Of a stretch of 64,000 nt of DNA, positions 19,716 to 29,052 are shown piece by piece. The DNA is taken from NCBI GenBank assembly GCA_001899635.1, contig MKVQ01000040.1, forward strand, positions 189,915 through 253,914. The letters are read 5' to 3'. Origin of the DNA: Myxococcales bacterium 68-20 (lineage in GTDB: Bacteria > Myxococcota_A > Polyangia > Polyangiales > Polyangiaceae). The position numbers and the translations under genes were made by a program. The notes under the pieces are model-generated. The model searched no databases, was not told the origin of the DNA, and saw nothing but the letters and a program-made list of their open reading frames with translations. The number at the start of each line of letters is the position of its first letter. Position 1 is the first letter of the stretch.

Positions 19716-20738
19716 GTGCGCCGGCGACACCGCTCGATTCTTCGACTCTGGAGGGTGGCGTGCGCGCTCGTTCTCGCGGTCGTTTCGTTCGACAGCACCG
19801 CGAAGGCCGCCTCGTTCCATTTGACCTGGGATGCGCCGCAGGGCTGTCCCTCCCGGGAGGAGATCGTCGCGGCGACGCTCGCGCGGCTGAAGCGCCCCAT
19901 CGGGGCAGGACGCGAGTTCTTCGTGTACGGAACGGTCAGCGCGCTCGAATCCGAGTTCGTCGTCTTTCTCACGCTGAAGGATGATCGCGGGCAGGAGCTC
20001 GGCGAGCGCGAGGTGCGGGTCGCCGGACGGACCTGTGCCGACATCGAAGAGCCGTCGTCGCTCGTCCTCGCGATGATGATCGCCGTCGCGCTTCCGCACG
20101 ATCGTCCTGCCACAGAAGCCGAGCCCCGCGCGCATCACGGCCCGCCGCCTCGTCGAGACCCGCGCGCACCGCAGCCTCTGGCGCCGGCCCCCGCTCACTC
20201 CGCGGCGCTTGCACCTCCGCGGATACGACACGTCGCGCTGTCGGGGGCGGCCGTCGGCGCCTTCGGCACGTTGCCAGGGATGGGCTACGGCCTGGCGATT
20301 CGGAGCCTCTATTCGTCGGGGGCCCTCGCCGGCGCGCTGGAGGCGGGGTTTCTCGACAGCGGCGCGGTGCGGGCTGGGACGGAGGCGATGGGGTTTCGGC
20401 TCCTCGAGCTGTCGGCGCGGGCAGGCGTCGTGGCGCTGCGCTCCGGGCGCGTCGAGCTCGTGCCGCATGTCGTCTTGCGGGGTGGTGTCCTTCGTCTCTC
20501 TCCGATGGGGTTCTCGCTCGTGCAGAGCACCGCGCGCGGCGCCGGGTTCCTCGGCGCCGGCATGCTCGCTCGGCTGAGGGTCGCTCCGCATGTCCTCGTC
20601 GAGGCCCTCCCGGAGATGCAGGCGGCCCTCATCCGCGACGAGATCCAGGTCGTCGATGCCGGCAAGCTCTACCACGTGCACCGAGCCGCGCCCGTGGAGG
20701 GGCGGCTTTCCATCGGGCTGAGCTACGAATTTCGATAA
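19716..20738 (+). CDS. Exported protein, myxobacterial family (paralogue of 32429-33457)
   Basis: A 340-residue protein with an Arg-rich N-terminus and signal peptide (VACALVLAVVSFDSTAKAAS). The mature N-terminus carries FHLTWDAPQGCPSREEIV and a later TCADIEEPSSLVLAMMIAVA, the same W-x-GCP and TC patterns as its paralogue in this window. The C-terminal half is Gly-rich alternating hydrophobic sequence compatible with an outer-membrane beta barrel, ending in SYEFR with the terminal aromatic penultimate pattern. The GTG start at 19716 has GCGAGG directly upstream. It sits 33 bases before an ECF sigma gene and may be part of that operon. Function unknown. Confidence 0.75.
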   Translation: MRRRHRSILRLWRVACALVLAVVSFDSTAKAASFHLTWDAPQGCPSREEIVAATLARLKRPIGAGREFFVYGTVSALESEFVVFLTLKDDRGQELGEREVRVAGRTCADIEEPSSLVLAMMIAVALPHDRPATEAEPRAHHGPPPRRDPRAPQPLAPAPAHSAALAPPRIRHVALSGAAVGAFGTLPGMGYGLAIRSLYSSGALAGALEAGFLDSGAVRAGTEAMGFRLLELSARAGVVALRSGRVELVPHVVLRGGVLRLSPMGFSLVQSTARGAGFLGAGMLARLRVAPHVLVEALPEMQAALIRDEIQVVDAGKLYHVHRAAPVEGRLSIGLSYEFR

Positions 20739-20771
20739 ATCGACCGCTACGCTCTCTCGAGGACGAGAAGA

Positions 20772-21347
20772 ATGCCCTGCCGCACGCATAGGGCAGACGT
20801 GCATGTCTCGACCCTGCAGGTAACCGTCACCGAGGCGGAAGCTTCGGCGAAGGTTGCTGCGTCGGCCCGAGCGACCGTCGGAGCGCTCTTCGCGAACGAG
20901 GTCGCCTTCGTCTGGCGCTCGATGCGCCGGTTCGGAGTCGCCGAAGCCGACCTCGAGGACCAGGCGCAGGAGGTGTTCATCGTCGCTCACAAGCGACTCG
21001 ACAGCTGGGATGGTCGTCATCCTCGTGCGTGGCTCTACGAGATCGCCCGGCGCTGCGCTGCGGCGTATCACAGGACCGGCCATCGCCGGCACGAGCGGGT
21101 CGTCCAGGACCTTCCCGAGGGCAGCGATCGGCACGATCCGTCCGCGGGCGCCGAGCTCGACCTCCTGAGCCGCATCATCGCGACGCTCGACGAGGACAAA
21201 CGAACGGTCTTCATTCTTCACGAGGTCGAAGAGATGCCGATGCGCGAGGTCGCCTTGGCAGTCGAGTGTCCCTTGAAGACCGCCTACACGCGTCTGTACG
21301 CGGCGCGGCGCGAGCTCTCTCTTGCGCTCGAGGAGAAGAAGAAGTGA
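20772..21347 (+). CDS. ECF-family RNA polymerase sigma factor (module 1)
   Basis: A 191-residue sigma factor with region 2 at about residues 45-110 (EVAFVWRSMRRFGV, then DLEDQAQEVFIVAHKRLDSW, WLYEIARRCAAAY) and region 4 at 130-185 (LDEDKRTVFILHEVEEMPM, AYTRLYAARREL). There is no region 3, as expected for the ECF class. The stop overlaps the GTG start of a membrane-anchored partner (GTGA), the usual sigma/anti-sigma arrangement. It probably directs transcription of its own operon and of the lipoprotein genes downstream; that target is inference. Confidence 0.9.
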   Translation: MPCRTHRADVHVSTLQVTVTEAEASAKVAASARATVGALFANEVAFVWRSMRRFGVAEADLEDQAQEVFIVAHKRLDSWDGRHPRAWLYEIARRCAAAYHRTGHRRHERVVQDLPEGSDRHDPSAGAELDLLSRIIATLDEDKRTVFILHEVEEMPMREVALAVECPLKTAYTRLYAARRELSLALEEKKK

Positions 21348-22207
21348 CCCTCGACCCATTCGATCGCGACGACACCGCGCCCAACGATGGCTCACCCGCG
21401 CTCCGCGCGCTCGTGCGTTCGACGCCTCGGGAGGCCCCGACAAGCGCAGCGATCGCGCGCATGGCCACGCACCTGGTGGCGGCGGGCGCCATCGAACAGC
21501 CGGTGCCGTCTCCCACCTCGCACGTGACGAGCCGGCGGAGTCACCATGCGCTGGGCGCCCTCGGGCTCGCCATCGTCGTCGGTGGCGTGGCTGGCACCTG
21601 GCTCTCGTCGGCCTCGTCGCTCCCGGCGGCCGAAGTGGCCCTGTCGTCGCCCGCCCCCCCCGAAGCGACCTCGTTCACGGAGCGAGTCCTGCCGAACGCT
21701 CCGACGACAGCGCCGTCCGCTGCCGAGCCCGTGGTCTCGGTCGACGACCTGCCGTCGACGCCTGCCACCTCGCTCGCCGGGACGGCACGTGTCTCGAGTC
21801 GTACGACGGGTGAGCTCCCAAACGCGCGTCGGGGAGCCACCGTCGCATCGCCGGCCCTCGCGCCGTCCAGCGCCGCGCCGTTTCGGTCTCCGTCGCAGGA
21901 GCCCGCCGCCATCGCCGTCTCCGAGCTCGAGCTCATGAGGCGCGCGGAGGAATCGTTCCCCGCTCATCCGGAGCGCACCCTCGCCCTCGCCGCCGAGCAC
22001 GCGCGTGCGTACCCCGAGGGGCAGTTCGTACAGGAGCGAGAGGTCCTCGCCGTGGAGGCCCTCGCTCGCCTCGGACGTCGCGACGAGGCGACACGGCGAG
22101 CGCTCGCCGTCGTCGAGCGCTTTCCACGCACGCCCTATGCAGCTCGCCTGGAGCTCGCAACGAATCAGCCGCTCATGCGATCGCGGCCGTCGCTCTTGCG
22201 GCCCTGA
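21344..22207 (+). CDS. Membrane-anchored anti-sigma-like protein with TPR-like C-terminus (module 1)
   Basis: A 287-residue protein translationally coupled to the ECF sigma gene (GTGA overlap). A short cytoplasmic N-terminus (~residues 1-60) precedes one transmembrane helix (HALGALGLAIVVGGVAGTWL). A Ser/Thr/Pro/Ala linker leads to a helical C-terminal domain with HPERTLALAAEHARAYPEG and ARLGRRDEATRRALAV, resembling BamD/YbgF-type tetratricopeptide pairs. No zinc-binding ZAS motif (HxxxCxxC) is visible in the N-terminus, so it is an unconventional anti-sigma candidate. The C-terminal domain is homologous to that of the protein at 37221-37997, which also follows a sigma gene. Confidence 0.75.
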   Translation: MTLDPFDRDDTAPNDGSPALRALVRSTPREAPTSAAIARMATHLVAAGAIEQPVPSPTSHVTSRRSHHALGALGLAIVVGGVAGTWLSSASSLPAAEVALSSPAPPEATSFTERVLPNAPTTAPSAAEPVVSVDDLPSTPATSLAGTARVSSRTTGELPNARRGATVASPALAPSSAAPFRSPSQEPAAIAVSELELMRRAEESFPAHPERTLALAAEHARAYPEGQFVQEREVLAVEALARLGRRDEATRRALAVVERFPRTPYAARLELATNQPLMRSRPSLLRP

Positions 22208-22233
22208 CCCTTCCCCTCACCCACAGGTTCGAG

Positions 22234-23418
22234 ATGTCCCGACGCATCGCGCGCTGCATTGCGCCACTGTTCGTCTTCATTCCGCTGACGTCCCTCTTCA
22301 GCGGCTGCGGAGAACGCGTCACCGTCGCCGAGAAGGTCGAGGCGGCTCCCCCGACGTTCGCGTCGCCCGACGCGGATGCGCCCGAGGCCGCGAGCGGGCT
22401 CACCCAGTATTGCCCGTCCGACGAGTGTCCGACGGGGTATACGACGTGCCCGCTCTCGAGCTTCCGCTGCGAGGTGAACTTCCTGACGGACCGCAACAAC
22501 TGCGGAGCCTGCGGCGTCGTCTGTCCTGCGCTCGACTATGAGCGAGGCGCGCTGTTCGAATGTGTGGACGGCGCGTGCGCGATGCAATGCGTGCAGAACT
22601 TTGCGGACTGTGACGGGCTCTTGGACAACGGATGTGAAGTTCGCATCGATACGAATGATGACTGTGGTGTGTGCGGAAATAAGTGCGCTCCCGACCAGCC
22701 ATGCAATCAAGGAATAAATGGTTTGGAGTGTGGATGCCCGGACGGGAAAATCTACTGTGGTGAAGCGGGGTGCGTCGATTCCGATTGGGATGATGCGCAC
22801 TGCGGTGTGTGTGGCAACGCTTGTGACCCTGGGGCGATCGAGAACAACACGTACAAGGGTTGTGTTAAGGGGGAGTGCGGAAGGACTAAGTGTGCAGGCC
22901 TGTGGGGCAACTGTGACAATGACCCGAGCAACGGGTGTGAAGCGCCGCTCGATACCGACGACAACTGCTCGGCGTGCGGTGCGGCTTGCGGGGACGCTCA
23001 GAAGTGTCGGTGGTTTTTCCAATTTCCTGTGCCGCCCTTCTTGGCGTGCGCCTGTCCGGAGGGGCGGTCGTTTTGTGAGATCGGCTTGATCGACTATGAT
23101 GACCGTGGACCCCTTCCCGTCGGAAATTGTCATGACTTTAGCTCCGACGAGGGCGCCTGCGGTGGATGTGGCGTTACTTGTCGTTCGCTTCGGCACAATT
23201 GTGAATTCGGAGTCTGTCGGCTGAACTGCCTCGACGGGACCGCGGACTGCAATGGAAGTGAGATCGACGGCTGCGAGGTCAACACGAACGCCGATCCGAG
23301 CAACTGTGGAGGTTGCGGGATTGAGTGCGATGGGGTCGCGGGCCAGGCGTGTGTCGGTGGACGATGCGTCGTAAAGCCTTGCGATGACGTGGACGCGGGA
23401 GGAGGGATGACGCGATGA
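22234..23418 (+). CDS. Cys-rich repeat lipoprotein
   Basis: A 394-residue lipoprotein: MSRRIARCIAPLFVFIPLTS and lipobox F-S-G-C. The mature chain has repeated DNCGACGxxC-type units (NNCGACGVVC, DDCGVCGNKC, AHCGVCGNAC, DNCSACGAAC, GACGGCGVTC, SNCGGCGIEC), each preceded by an acidic N-G-C-E motif. Regular disulfide-linked modules are likely and the protein should sit on the cell surface. The middle of the gene (about 22590-23260) is visibly less GC-rich in third positions than its neighbours. It starts 26 bases after the anti-sigma-like gene and its stop overlaps the next ATG (ATGA). Binding partner unknown. Confidence 0.85.
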   Translation: MSRRIARCIAPLFVFIPLTSLFSGCGERVTVAEKVEAAPPTFASPDADAPEAASGLTQYCPSDECPTGYTTCPLSSFRCEVNFLTDRNNCGACGVVCPALDYERGALFECVDGACAMQCVQNFADCDGLLDNGCEVRIDTNDDCGVCGNKCAPDQPCNQGINGLECGCPDGKIYCGEAGCVDSDWDDAHCGVCGNACDPGAIENNTYKGCVKGECGRTKCAGLWGNCDNDPSNGCEAPLDTDDNCSACGAACGDAQKCRWFFQFPVPPFLACACPEGRSFCEIGLIDYDDRGPLPVGNCHDFSSDEGACGGCGVTCRSLRHNCEFGVCRLNCLDGTADCNGSEIDGCEVNTNADPSNCGGCGIECDGVAGQACVGGRCVVKPCDDVDAGGGMTR

Positions 23419-24611
23419 TCTCGCGATGCTTGCTGGTGGCCGTCGTGACGACTGCAGCGACCGCGGCGCTCGTCGCGTGCGCGACGAACGAAGGCGAGGT
23501 GTTCGCACCTCCTTCGGATGTGCCGTACGAGGTTCCGAAGGTGGACGCCGCGCCAGACGCCGCCGACCCGGTGGCGTGTGCGGATTGCGAGTACTTTCCA
23601 AGCGAATGCACGGACGACGTGCTGTGTCCGCACGCGTCGCTCGACCCACTCTCCCCGGAGTCACTGCTCCACCCGCTCGCCGACGTTCTGACGATCCGTG
23701 GCCGTGGACCCAGTGACGTCTGGCTCAGTGGTGCTCTCGGCACGTTCGCTCATTTCGACGGAGCCGCCTGGAAGCGCTCGGACCTCGGCGCCGGTGAGAC
23801 GCAGCGCGCGCTCTGGCTCCGAGATTCGGAGGAGATCAGCTTCGGCGGCCTGACGAAGTTCTTTGTGCGCGGTGCCGACGGAGCCGAGGGGGTAGATGCG
23901 GGGCTGTCCGCCGACGGTTGGAGCGCTCGCCAGTTTCCGTCGACGCCGAGCACCTGGAACCTCTACGCGGCGCTCGTCAAGACGGCGTGGGCGACCTCCG
24001 GTCCGGACGTCCTATGGGTCGGCGTAGATGGCGGGGCGGACGCGTGCGGCCTTTGGCGTGTGCGCCATACACTCCCGTCGACGCTGACAATCACGGAGGT
24101 CATACCGGCCGAGACGTGCAGGTTGCTGCGCGTGACGGAGATCTTGGGACTGCATAGCGCGTCCGCAGACGTGCTTTGGGCGGTGGGAGGACGTGGCGCG
24201 GCGGTTCGGATCGACGGACCGAACGAGACGACGCCTACCTACCGCATCTTGAATTCCCAGACGACGAACGCGCTCCGCGGTGTGTGGGCGGCGTCGGACA
24301 CGGACGTGTGGGCGGTGGGAACCGTGGGGACGATCCGCCGTTGCCGCGGCGACGTGCATCTCTGGGAGGCCGTCGACGACGTCCCGACGAACGAAGCGCT
24401 GAACGCCGTTTGGGGAACGTCCGCGTCGGACATCTGGGCCGTCGGCGACGCCGGCGTCGTCCTTCACTACGACGGAGCTCGCTGGTCACGTGTGAAGGTC
24501 GCCGGTCTCGGCGTGGCGCGCCCTGATCTTTACAGCGTATGGTCGCCTGCGCCCGGGCACGTGTGGATCGGTGGGCAGGGCGTGGTGCTCTCGCTCGGAG
24601 GAAAGCCATGA
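23415..24611 (+). CDS. VWAVG-repeat (beta-propeller-like) lipoprotein
   Basis: A 398-residue lipoprotein (MISRCLLVAVVTTAATAALV, lipobox L-V-A-C). The chain has propeller-like blades marked by DVWLSGALGTFAHFDG, DVLWAVGGRG, DVWAVGTVGTIRRC, DIWAVGDAGVVLHYDG and HVWIGGQGVV, spaced about 45-60 residues apart. Similar blades occur in BNR/YCF48-like proteins. A Cys pair (CADCEYFPSEC) precedes the propeller. The ATG overlaps the upstream stop and its own stop overlaps the next ATG, both ATGA. Fragments of this gene reappear as debris at 29117-29228. Confidence 0.85.
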   Translation: MISRCLLVAVVTTAATAALVACATNEGEVFAPPSDVPYEVPKVDAAPDAADPVACADCEYFPSECTDDVLCPHASLDPLSPESLLHPLADVLTIRGRGPSDVWLSGALGTFAHFDGAAWKRSDLGAGETQRALWLRDSEEISFGGLTKFFVRGADGAEGVDAGLSADGWSARQFPSTPSTWNLYAALVKTAWATSGPDVLWVGVDGGADACGLWRVRHTLPSTLTITEVIPAETCRLLRVTEILGLHSASADVLWAVGGRGAAVRIDGPNETTPTYRILNSQTTNALRGVWAASDTDVWAVGTVGTIRRCRGDVHLWEAVDDVPTNEALNAVWGTSASDIWAVGDAGVVLHYDGARWSRVKVAGLGVARPDLYSVWSPAPGHVWIGGQGVVLSLGGKP

Positions 24612-25909
24612 GAGCGATCTTTCTAATCGGGTGTTCGGTTGTCGCGCTCGGAACGGGGATCGCGTGCGCGAGCTCGGAAGACGACGCGCACCGTATGCCA
24701 GACGAAGAGTCGAATTCGGACGCCGCGGACGGCGCGTTTGACGCGTCGACCGAGGACGTGGGGGTGGTTGAGCCGCCTCCGCCAGCGACGTGCACCTCCG
24801 CCGGCTGGTGCCTCACCGAGCTGCCGGACGCCGATCTGACGCTCATCGACATTTGGCCGCTCAAAGGACGCGCGTTTGCGGCGGCCGTCAGCGCGTCGCT
24901 CGGGGCCAAAATCATGGAGTGGAGCGACGCCGATCAACGCTGGGCGTACATCGACGACGAAACGCAGAACGAAAACGGGTTGGGTCGTTACGTCGGTCGC
25001 ATATGGGCGCCCAACGCGGACGAAGTCTACTACACCGTGGAGCCTGGCTACGTTTACCACGGCACGCGCGGAGCGATGACGTGGTCGTGGGAGCGCGAGC
25101 TCCTCGTTCCGACGCTGATCGCGACGGTGGGGCAGGACTTGTCGGCGCCCGCCGCGGGCGCGCCAGAGACGGCTTCGCTCGGCGTCTGGGGGACGTCCAG
25201 TGGTGACGTTTACGCATGGCGCGCAAATACGATCTATCGTCGTACGAGCGTCGACGGCGGCGCTCCGAAGTGGGTCGAGGAGTACCGCGACGGCACGTCG
25301 ACCGGCTCCGCAATCTTCTCGGCCGCAGCCTCGGAGGGAGGAGACATCTGGTTCGGCGGCGTCAACAGTGGGAGCGCGTGTCCCCTGCTCTTGCGGAAGG
25401 GCCCTGACGGGTACCAGACGGTCTTCCGAACCGAGTTCAAGGTCGTGATTGTTCCGGCCGTGCGTATAGAGTGCGCGCCAATTCCCGGAGTTCCCTCGCT
25501 CGAACGGCGGAACGAGCCCTCGAACATTCCCGGCATGGGGCCACTGAGCGACCTCCAGGTCGGAGCTGACGGCGAAGTCACGGCGCTCTGGCGCCCGTCG
25601 ACGCTTACGCGGTTCATTCCCCGGGACGGCGGCTACGACTATGTAGCAGAAGTTGTCGTCAAAAAGAGAAAGGGGGGGGCGAATCTCGAGGCTTCGTCGC
25701 TTTGGGTGCAAGGTGACGAGGCGTGGCTCACCGCTTCGGGGTTGGTGAGTCGGGGGCCAGTGGCCGGGGACGCGGACGCATTCGGTCTCTCGACTGTGGC
25801 ACTCAATGGACTTCCGCACGTCAAGCCGCTGTATCGAATCCGGGGAACAGATGCTTCCAACCTTTGGGCAGTCGGAGCTCGCTATGCGTTTCACAAGACG
25901 GCGCCCTAA
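24608..25909 (+). CDS. Lipoprotein with degenerate propeller repeats
   Basis: A 433-residue lipoprotein: MRAIFLIGCSVVALGTGIAC, lipobox at Cys20. An Asp/Glu/Ala-rich spacer follows, then CTSAGWCLTELPDADLTLI and weak blade-like motifs (RIWAPNADEVYYTVEPG, GVWGTSSGDVYAWRAN, DIWFGGVNSG, ASNLWAVGARYAFHK). Paralogous in design to the preceding gene but more divergent. It is translationally coupled to it (ATGA), and the next gene starts 1 base after the stop. No enzyme motif; probable surface protein. Confidence 0.8.
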   Translation: MRAIFLIGCSVVALGTGIACASSEDDAHRMPDEESNSDAADGAFDASTEDVGVVEPPPPATCTSAGWCLTELPDADLTLIDIWPLKGRAFAAAVSASLGAKIMEWSDADQRWAYIDDETQNENGLGRYVGRIWAPNADEVYYTVEPGYVYHGTRGAMTWSWERELLVPTLIATVGQDLSAPAAGAPETASLGVWGTSSGDVYAWRANTIYRRTSVDGGAPKWVEEYRDGTSTGSAIFSAAASEGGDIWFGGVNSGSACPLLLRKGPDGYQTVFRTEFKVVIVPAVRIECAPIPGVPSLERRNEPSNIPGMGPLSDLQVGADGEVTALWRPSTLTRFIPRDGGYDYVAEVVVKKRKGGANLEASSLWVQGDEAWLTASGLVSRGPVAGDADAFGLSTVALNGLPHVKPLYRIRGTDASNLWAVGARYAFHKTAP

Positions 25910-25910
25910 C

Positions 25911-27242
25911 ATGGACTTTGGAAAGCTGCTCGCGCTTGCCGTCCCCGCGTCGCTCGCCGCCGCGGTGGGCTGCTTCAGCTCCGACGAGGCGGACCTCGCC
26001 GTGCCGCCGCCACCGGTGAGCGACGCGTCGAGCGACGGCGGATCGAGTGTCGGTCACGACGCGGGTGAGTCGCCGGACCCCACGAGCGACGCGGGCTTTG
26101 GTGACGTCGAGCCACTGCCGATCGAATGCGCGTCGCCGCCGTGTGCGACCGCGCTCGTGACGACGTTTCCCGGGAGGTACGGCGTCACGGGGGAAGGGTT
26201 CTGCGCGGTGCTCGCCGATGGAACGGTCGCCTGTTGGGGCGCGAACCACTCCGGGCAGCTCGGGCGCGGGGAAGCGGGAGCTTCAGTTTTCTCCTCCAGC
26301 ACGCCCGAGCGTGTGCTCGGTCTCGAACGGATCGTCGAGCTCGAGCACATGTGCGCCCTCGACGAGGACGGCGCAGTCTGGTGTTGGGGGTACGCGCCTC
26401 TCCTCAGGGACACGGAGTGGTGGATGCCTACGGTGGAGCGGACGCCGGTGCGGCTCGATCTTCCGCCGGCGGCGCACGTAGGCTTCGCACCTTCGGTGGG
26501 ATGCATTGCTACCCGCGACGGCGCCTTGCTCTGCTGGGGCTCGAACGATACGGGGCAACTTCCCACGACGGGACAGCAGTATCAGTTCTTCGGGGTGACC
26601 GAGATCGAGCTTCCGCCGGGCCCGCCCATCCGACGAATCGCCGTCGGGAACGCCACGTTCTTCATTCGTGAGGACGGCTCCGCGCTCTCTGTCGGTGCGG
26701 GCCAGGCCATCGCGCGCCTCTCGTCGTTGTTCAATGATCCGAATCCCGGCCGCATCGAGCTCGACGGGGTTCGCGCGCTGGATGTCGTGGACACCAACGT
26801 GTGCGCTACGGCACGCGGTGTCGGCTACTGCTGGGGAGACAAGCTTCCCGGAGCGCTCGATGCATACGGCCGGGCGTTCCCGAGGGGGCTCGTGCTCCCC
26901 GAACCCATCGTCGATATTGCGACTACGCCTGTCTTTACCAAGGTCGACGGGGAGGATATTCCCTTCCGCTGGTGTGCCGTCTCCGTTTCAGGCGCCGTTT
27001 ACTGCTGGGGGTTCAACCGGAACGGTCAGGCGGGCACGGGCACGAAGGAGTACGTCAACGACGCGGCGCGCGTCGTCGGTCTCCCCGCTCCTGCGGTCTC
27101 GGTCAAGACAACGCTGAGCACGACGTGTGCGCTCCTCACGACCGGCAAGGTCTACTGTTGGGGCGGCAACTACGACGGTCAACTCGGCAACGGACAAACT
27201 CGAGGTATGGCCCTGGTTCCGGAGGAGGTCATCCTTCCATGA
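25911..27242 (+). CDS. RCC1-repeat lipoprotein
   Basis: A 443-residue lipoprotein beginning MDFGKLLALAVPASLAAAVG with Cys21 as lipid site. After an Asp/Ser-rich spacer come RCC1-type blades: DGTVACWGANHSGQLG, DGAVWCWGYAPL, DGALLCWGSNDTGQLP, VGYCWGDKLPG, GAVYCWGFNRNGQAG and GKVYCWGGNYDGQLGNG, each with one Cys in the C-W-G core. RCC1 propellers bind proteins or ligands; here it is presumably on the surface. ATG 25911 is 1 base after the previous stop; its stop overlaps the next ATG. Confidence 0.87.
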   Translation: MDFGKLLALAVPASLAAAVGCFSSDEADLAVPPPPVSDASSDGGSSVGHDAGESPDPTSDAGFGDVEPLPIECASPPCATALVTTFPGRYGVTGEGFCAVLADGTVACWGANHSGQLGRGEAGASVFSSSTPERVLGLERIVELEHMCALDEDGAVWCWGYAPLLRDTEWWMPTVERTPVRLDLPPAAHVGFAPSVGCIATRDGALLCWGSNDTGQLPTTGQQYQFFGVTEIELPPGPPIRRIAVGNATFFIREDGSALSVGAGQAIARLSSLFNDPNPGRIELDGVRALDVVDTNVCATARGVGYCWGDKLPGALDAYGRAFPRGLVLPEPIVDIATTPVFTKVDGEDIPFRWCAVSVSGAVYCWGFNRNGQAGTGTKEYVNDAARVVGLPAPAVSVKTTLSTTCALLTTGKVYCWGGNYDGQLGNGQTRGMALVPEEVILP

Positions 27243-29041
27243 TGAGTTTCAAGCGTTCACGCGTCATTGGTGCGGTCAGTGTCGCCGTTGTCGGCGTCGC
27301 GCTCTCGCTGCTCGGTAGTGCGTGCAAGAGCGATCGTGCCGTATTCAGCGCCCCCGAAGAGACGTTCATCGCGGCCGAGGTCGACGCAGGGGAGTGCGCG
27401 GCCCAGTGCTCGCTCGATGGTCGATCGGTCATCCGCTCGTGCGACGGCGAGGTCATCGAGACGTGCGCCGCGCACCTGGCATGTGGCGGCGGGGCTTGCC
27501 AAGCGCCGTGCGCAGCGGCGGCCGCCGACCGAAGCTCGAACGGCTGCGAGTTCTTCTTTCAGATCCCGCGCTACGACCCGGCGAAATTCGACCAGTCGTG
27601 CGCCGCGACGTTCGTTGTCAATACGTCGCTCGAGCCTGTCGAGATCGCCCTCGCATACGAAGGCAGGAAGCTTGACCTTTCCGGCGCCCTCTTTCGCACG
27701 AACCCCGGCGACGCGACCCTGATCCCTCACACCGGGCCGATCGCGCCGGGCGAGAGCGCCATTCTGTTCCTCTCCGATCGTGATCCCGAGGTGGCGCCGC
27801 CGTCGCCATATGACCTTTACCGCGGGCGAATCGCGTGCCCTTCCGGTGTCGTGCCCGCGCTCGTCGGCGAGCTCCCGGGCGGTACGCGCATCGCGTCGGC
27901 AATGCACCTCACGACGAACGTGCCGGTTGGCCTTTCGATGATTTACCCGTTCGGCGGCGCGCGGAGCTTCCTGCCGTCGGCGACCCTTTTGCTGCCCGTT
28001 GCGACATGGGCAAAACAGAACATGATCATCAACGGGTGGGAGGCCAACGCTACGGGGCCCGCCTCCCAGATCTACGCATCCGAGGATGACACCGAGATCA
28101 CGATCCTCCCGAAGGTGGACATTCAGGGGAGCATCGGCGTGAAGGCGGCGCGCAAGAACATGCCGGTGACCTACCGCCTCGACCGAGGGCAGCTCCTTCA
28201 GCTCGTGCAGCGCGAGGAGCTCTCCGGGAGCATTGTCGAGTCGACCAAGCCGATCACGACCTTCGGCGGTCATGGCTGTGCGTTCGTCCCCTCGAGCGAC
28301 CTGGGGCCGTGCGACACGCTCCACCAACAGATCCCGTCGTTCGATCAGTGGGGCTCGGAATACGTCGGCGTCGGCTACCGCCCGCGCTTCGGGAACGAGC
28401 ATGAGCCGATGGCCTATCGCATCGTCGCGGCGCGGGATGGGACGCAACTCGATTACGACCCCGAGATTCCACCTGGTGCTCCGACGACGCTCTCGCGCGG
28501 CGAGGTCGCTCACTTCGTGCGAGGCACGGGCGATCCCATCGTCATCCGCACTCAGGATGCGGAACACCCAATCTACGTCGGCGCGTACATGTCGAGCTGT
28601 ACGGAAGGCTTCAACAAGGTGTCGTTCGAGGGGGCCGGGGATCCCGAGTTCGTCAACGTCATCCCGAGTGGTCAGTACTTGAACTCATACAGCTTTTACT
28701 CGGACCCGACCTATAAGGACTCGTCGCTTGTCATCGTTCGCGCGAAGACGCGCGGCGAGTTCAAGGACGTCTGGCTCGAATGCGCCGGGCAGAACCTCAC
28801 CGACTTTCGGCCGATCGGAACCCGCGGGGAGTATGAGTTCACACGCGTCGACCTTGCGAAATCCGGCCAGGCGGGACAGAAGTTCGGTGACCGCGTGTGC
28901 CGCAATGGCCTTCAGCGTCTGAAGAGCGACGGCCCGTTCACGGCGACGGTCTGGGGCTGGGACTACGCCGCGAGCTACGCCTATCCGGGCGGCATGGCGC
29001 TCCGAAAGCTCGTCAACACGCCGCTCGACCCGATTCGCTGA
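27239..29041 (+). CDS. IgGFc-binding-domain lipoprotein
   Basis: A 600-residue lipoprotein (MMSFKRSRVIGAVSVAVVGV, lipobox G-S-A-C). A short Cys-rich N-terminal segment (CAAQCSLDGRSVIRSC, CGGGACQAPC) is followed by a domain resembling the IgGFc-binding N-terminal family: ITILPKVDIQGSIG, YRLDRGQLLQLVQREELSGS, TKPITTFGGHGCAFVP, CDTLHQQIPSFDQWGSEYV, and FTATVWGWDYAASYAYPGG. The family name comes from human FCGBP; in bacteria it is an adhesin-like surface module. ATG 27239 overlaps the RCC1 stop (ATGA). It is the last gene of the coupled lipoprotein operon. Confidence 0.87.
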   Translation: MMSFKRSRVIGAVSVAVVGVALSLLGSACKSDRAVFSAPEETFIAAEVDAGECAAQCSLDGRSVIRSCDGEVIETCAAHLACGGGACQAPCAAAAADRSSNGCEFFFQIPRYDPAKFDQSCAATFVVNTSLEPVEIALAYEGRKLDLSGALFRTNPGDATLIPHTGPIAPGESAILFLSDRDPEVAPPSPYDLYRGRIACPSGVVPALVGELPGGTRIASAMHLTTNVPVGLSMIYPFGGARSFLPSATLLLPVATWAKQNMIINGWEANATGPASQIYASEDDTEITILPKVDIQGSIGVKAARKNMPVTYRLDRGQLLQLVQREELSGSIVESTKPITTFGGHGCAFVPSSDLGPCDTLHQQIPSFDQWGSEYVGVGYRPRFGNEHEPMAYRIVAARDGTQLDYDPEIPPGAPTTLSRGEVAHFVRGTGDPIVIRTQDAEHPIYVGAYMSSCTEGFNKVSFEGAGDPEFVNVIPSGQYLNSYSFYSDPTYKDSSLVIVRAKTRGEFKDVWLECAGQNLTDFRPIGTRGEYEFTRVDLAKSGQAGQKFGDRVCRNGLQRLKSDGPFTATVWGWDYAASYAYPGGMALRKLVNTPLDPIR

Positions 29042-29052
29042 CCGACCCCGTC

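Noticed and set aside
22165-23664. Leftward 499-codon frame opposite the Cys-rich lipoprotein
   Set aside because: Antisense to a gene with signal peptide, lipobox and Cys repeats; no start, ribosome site or domain of its own.
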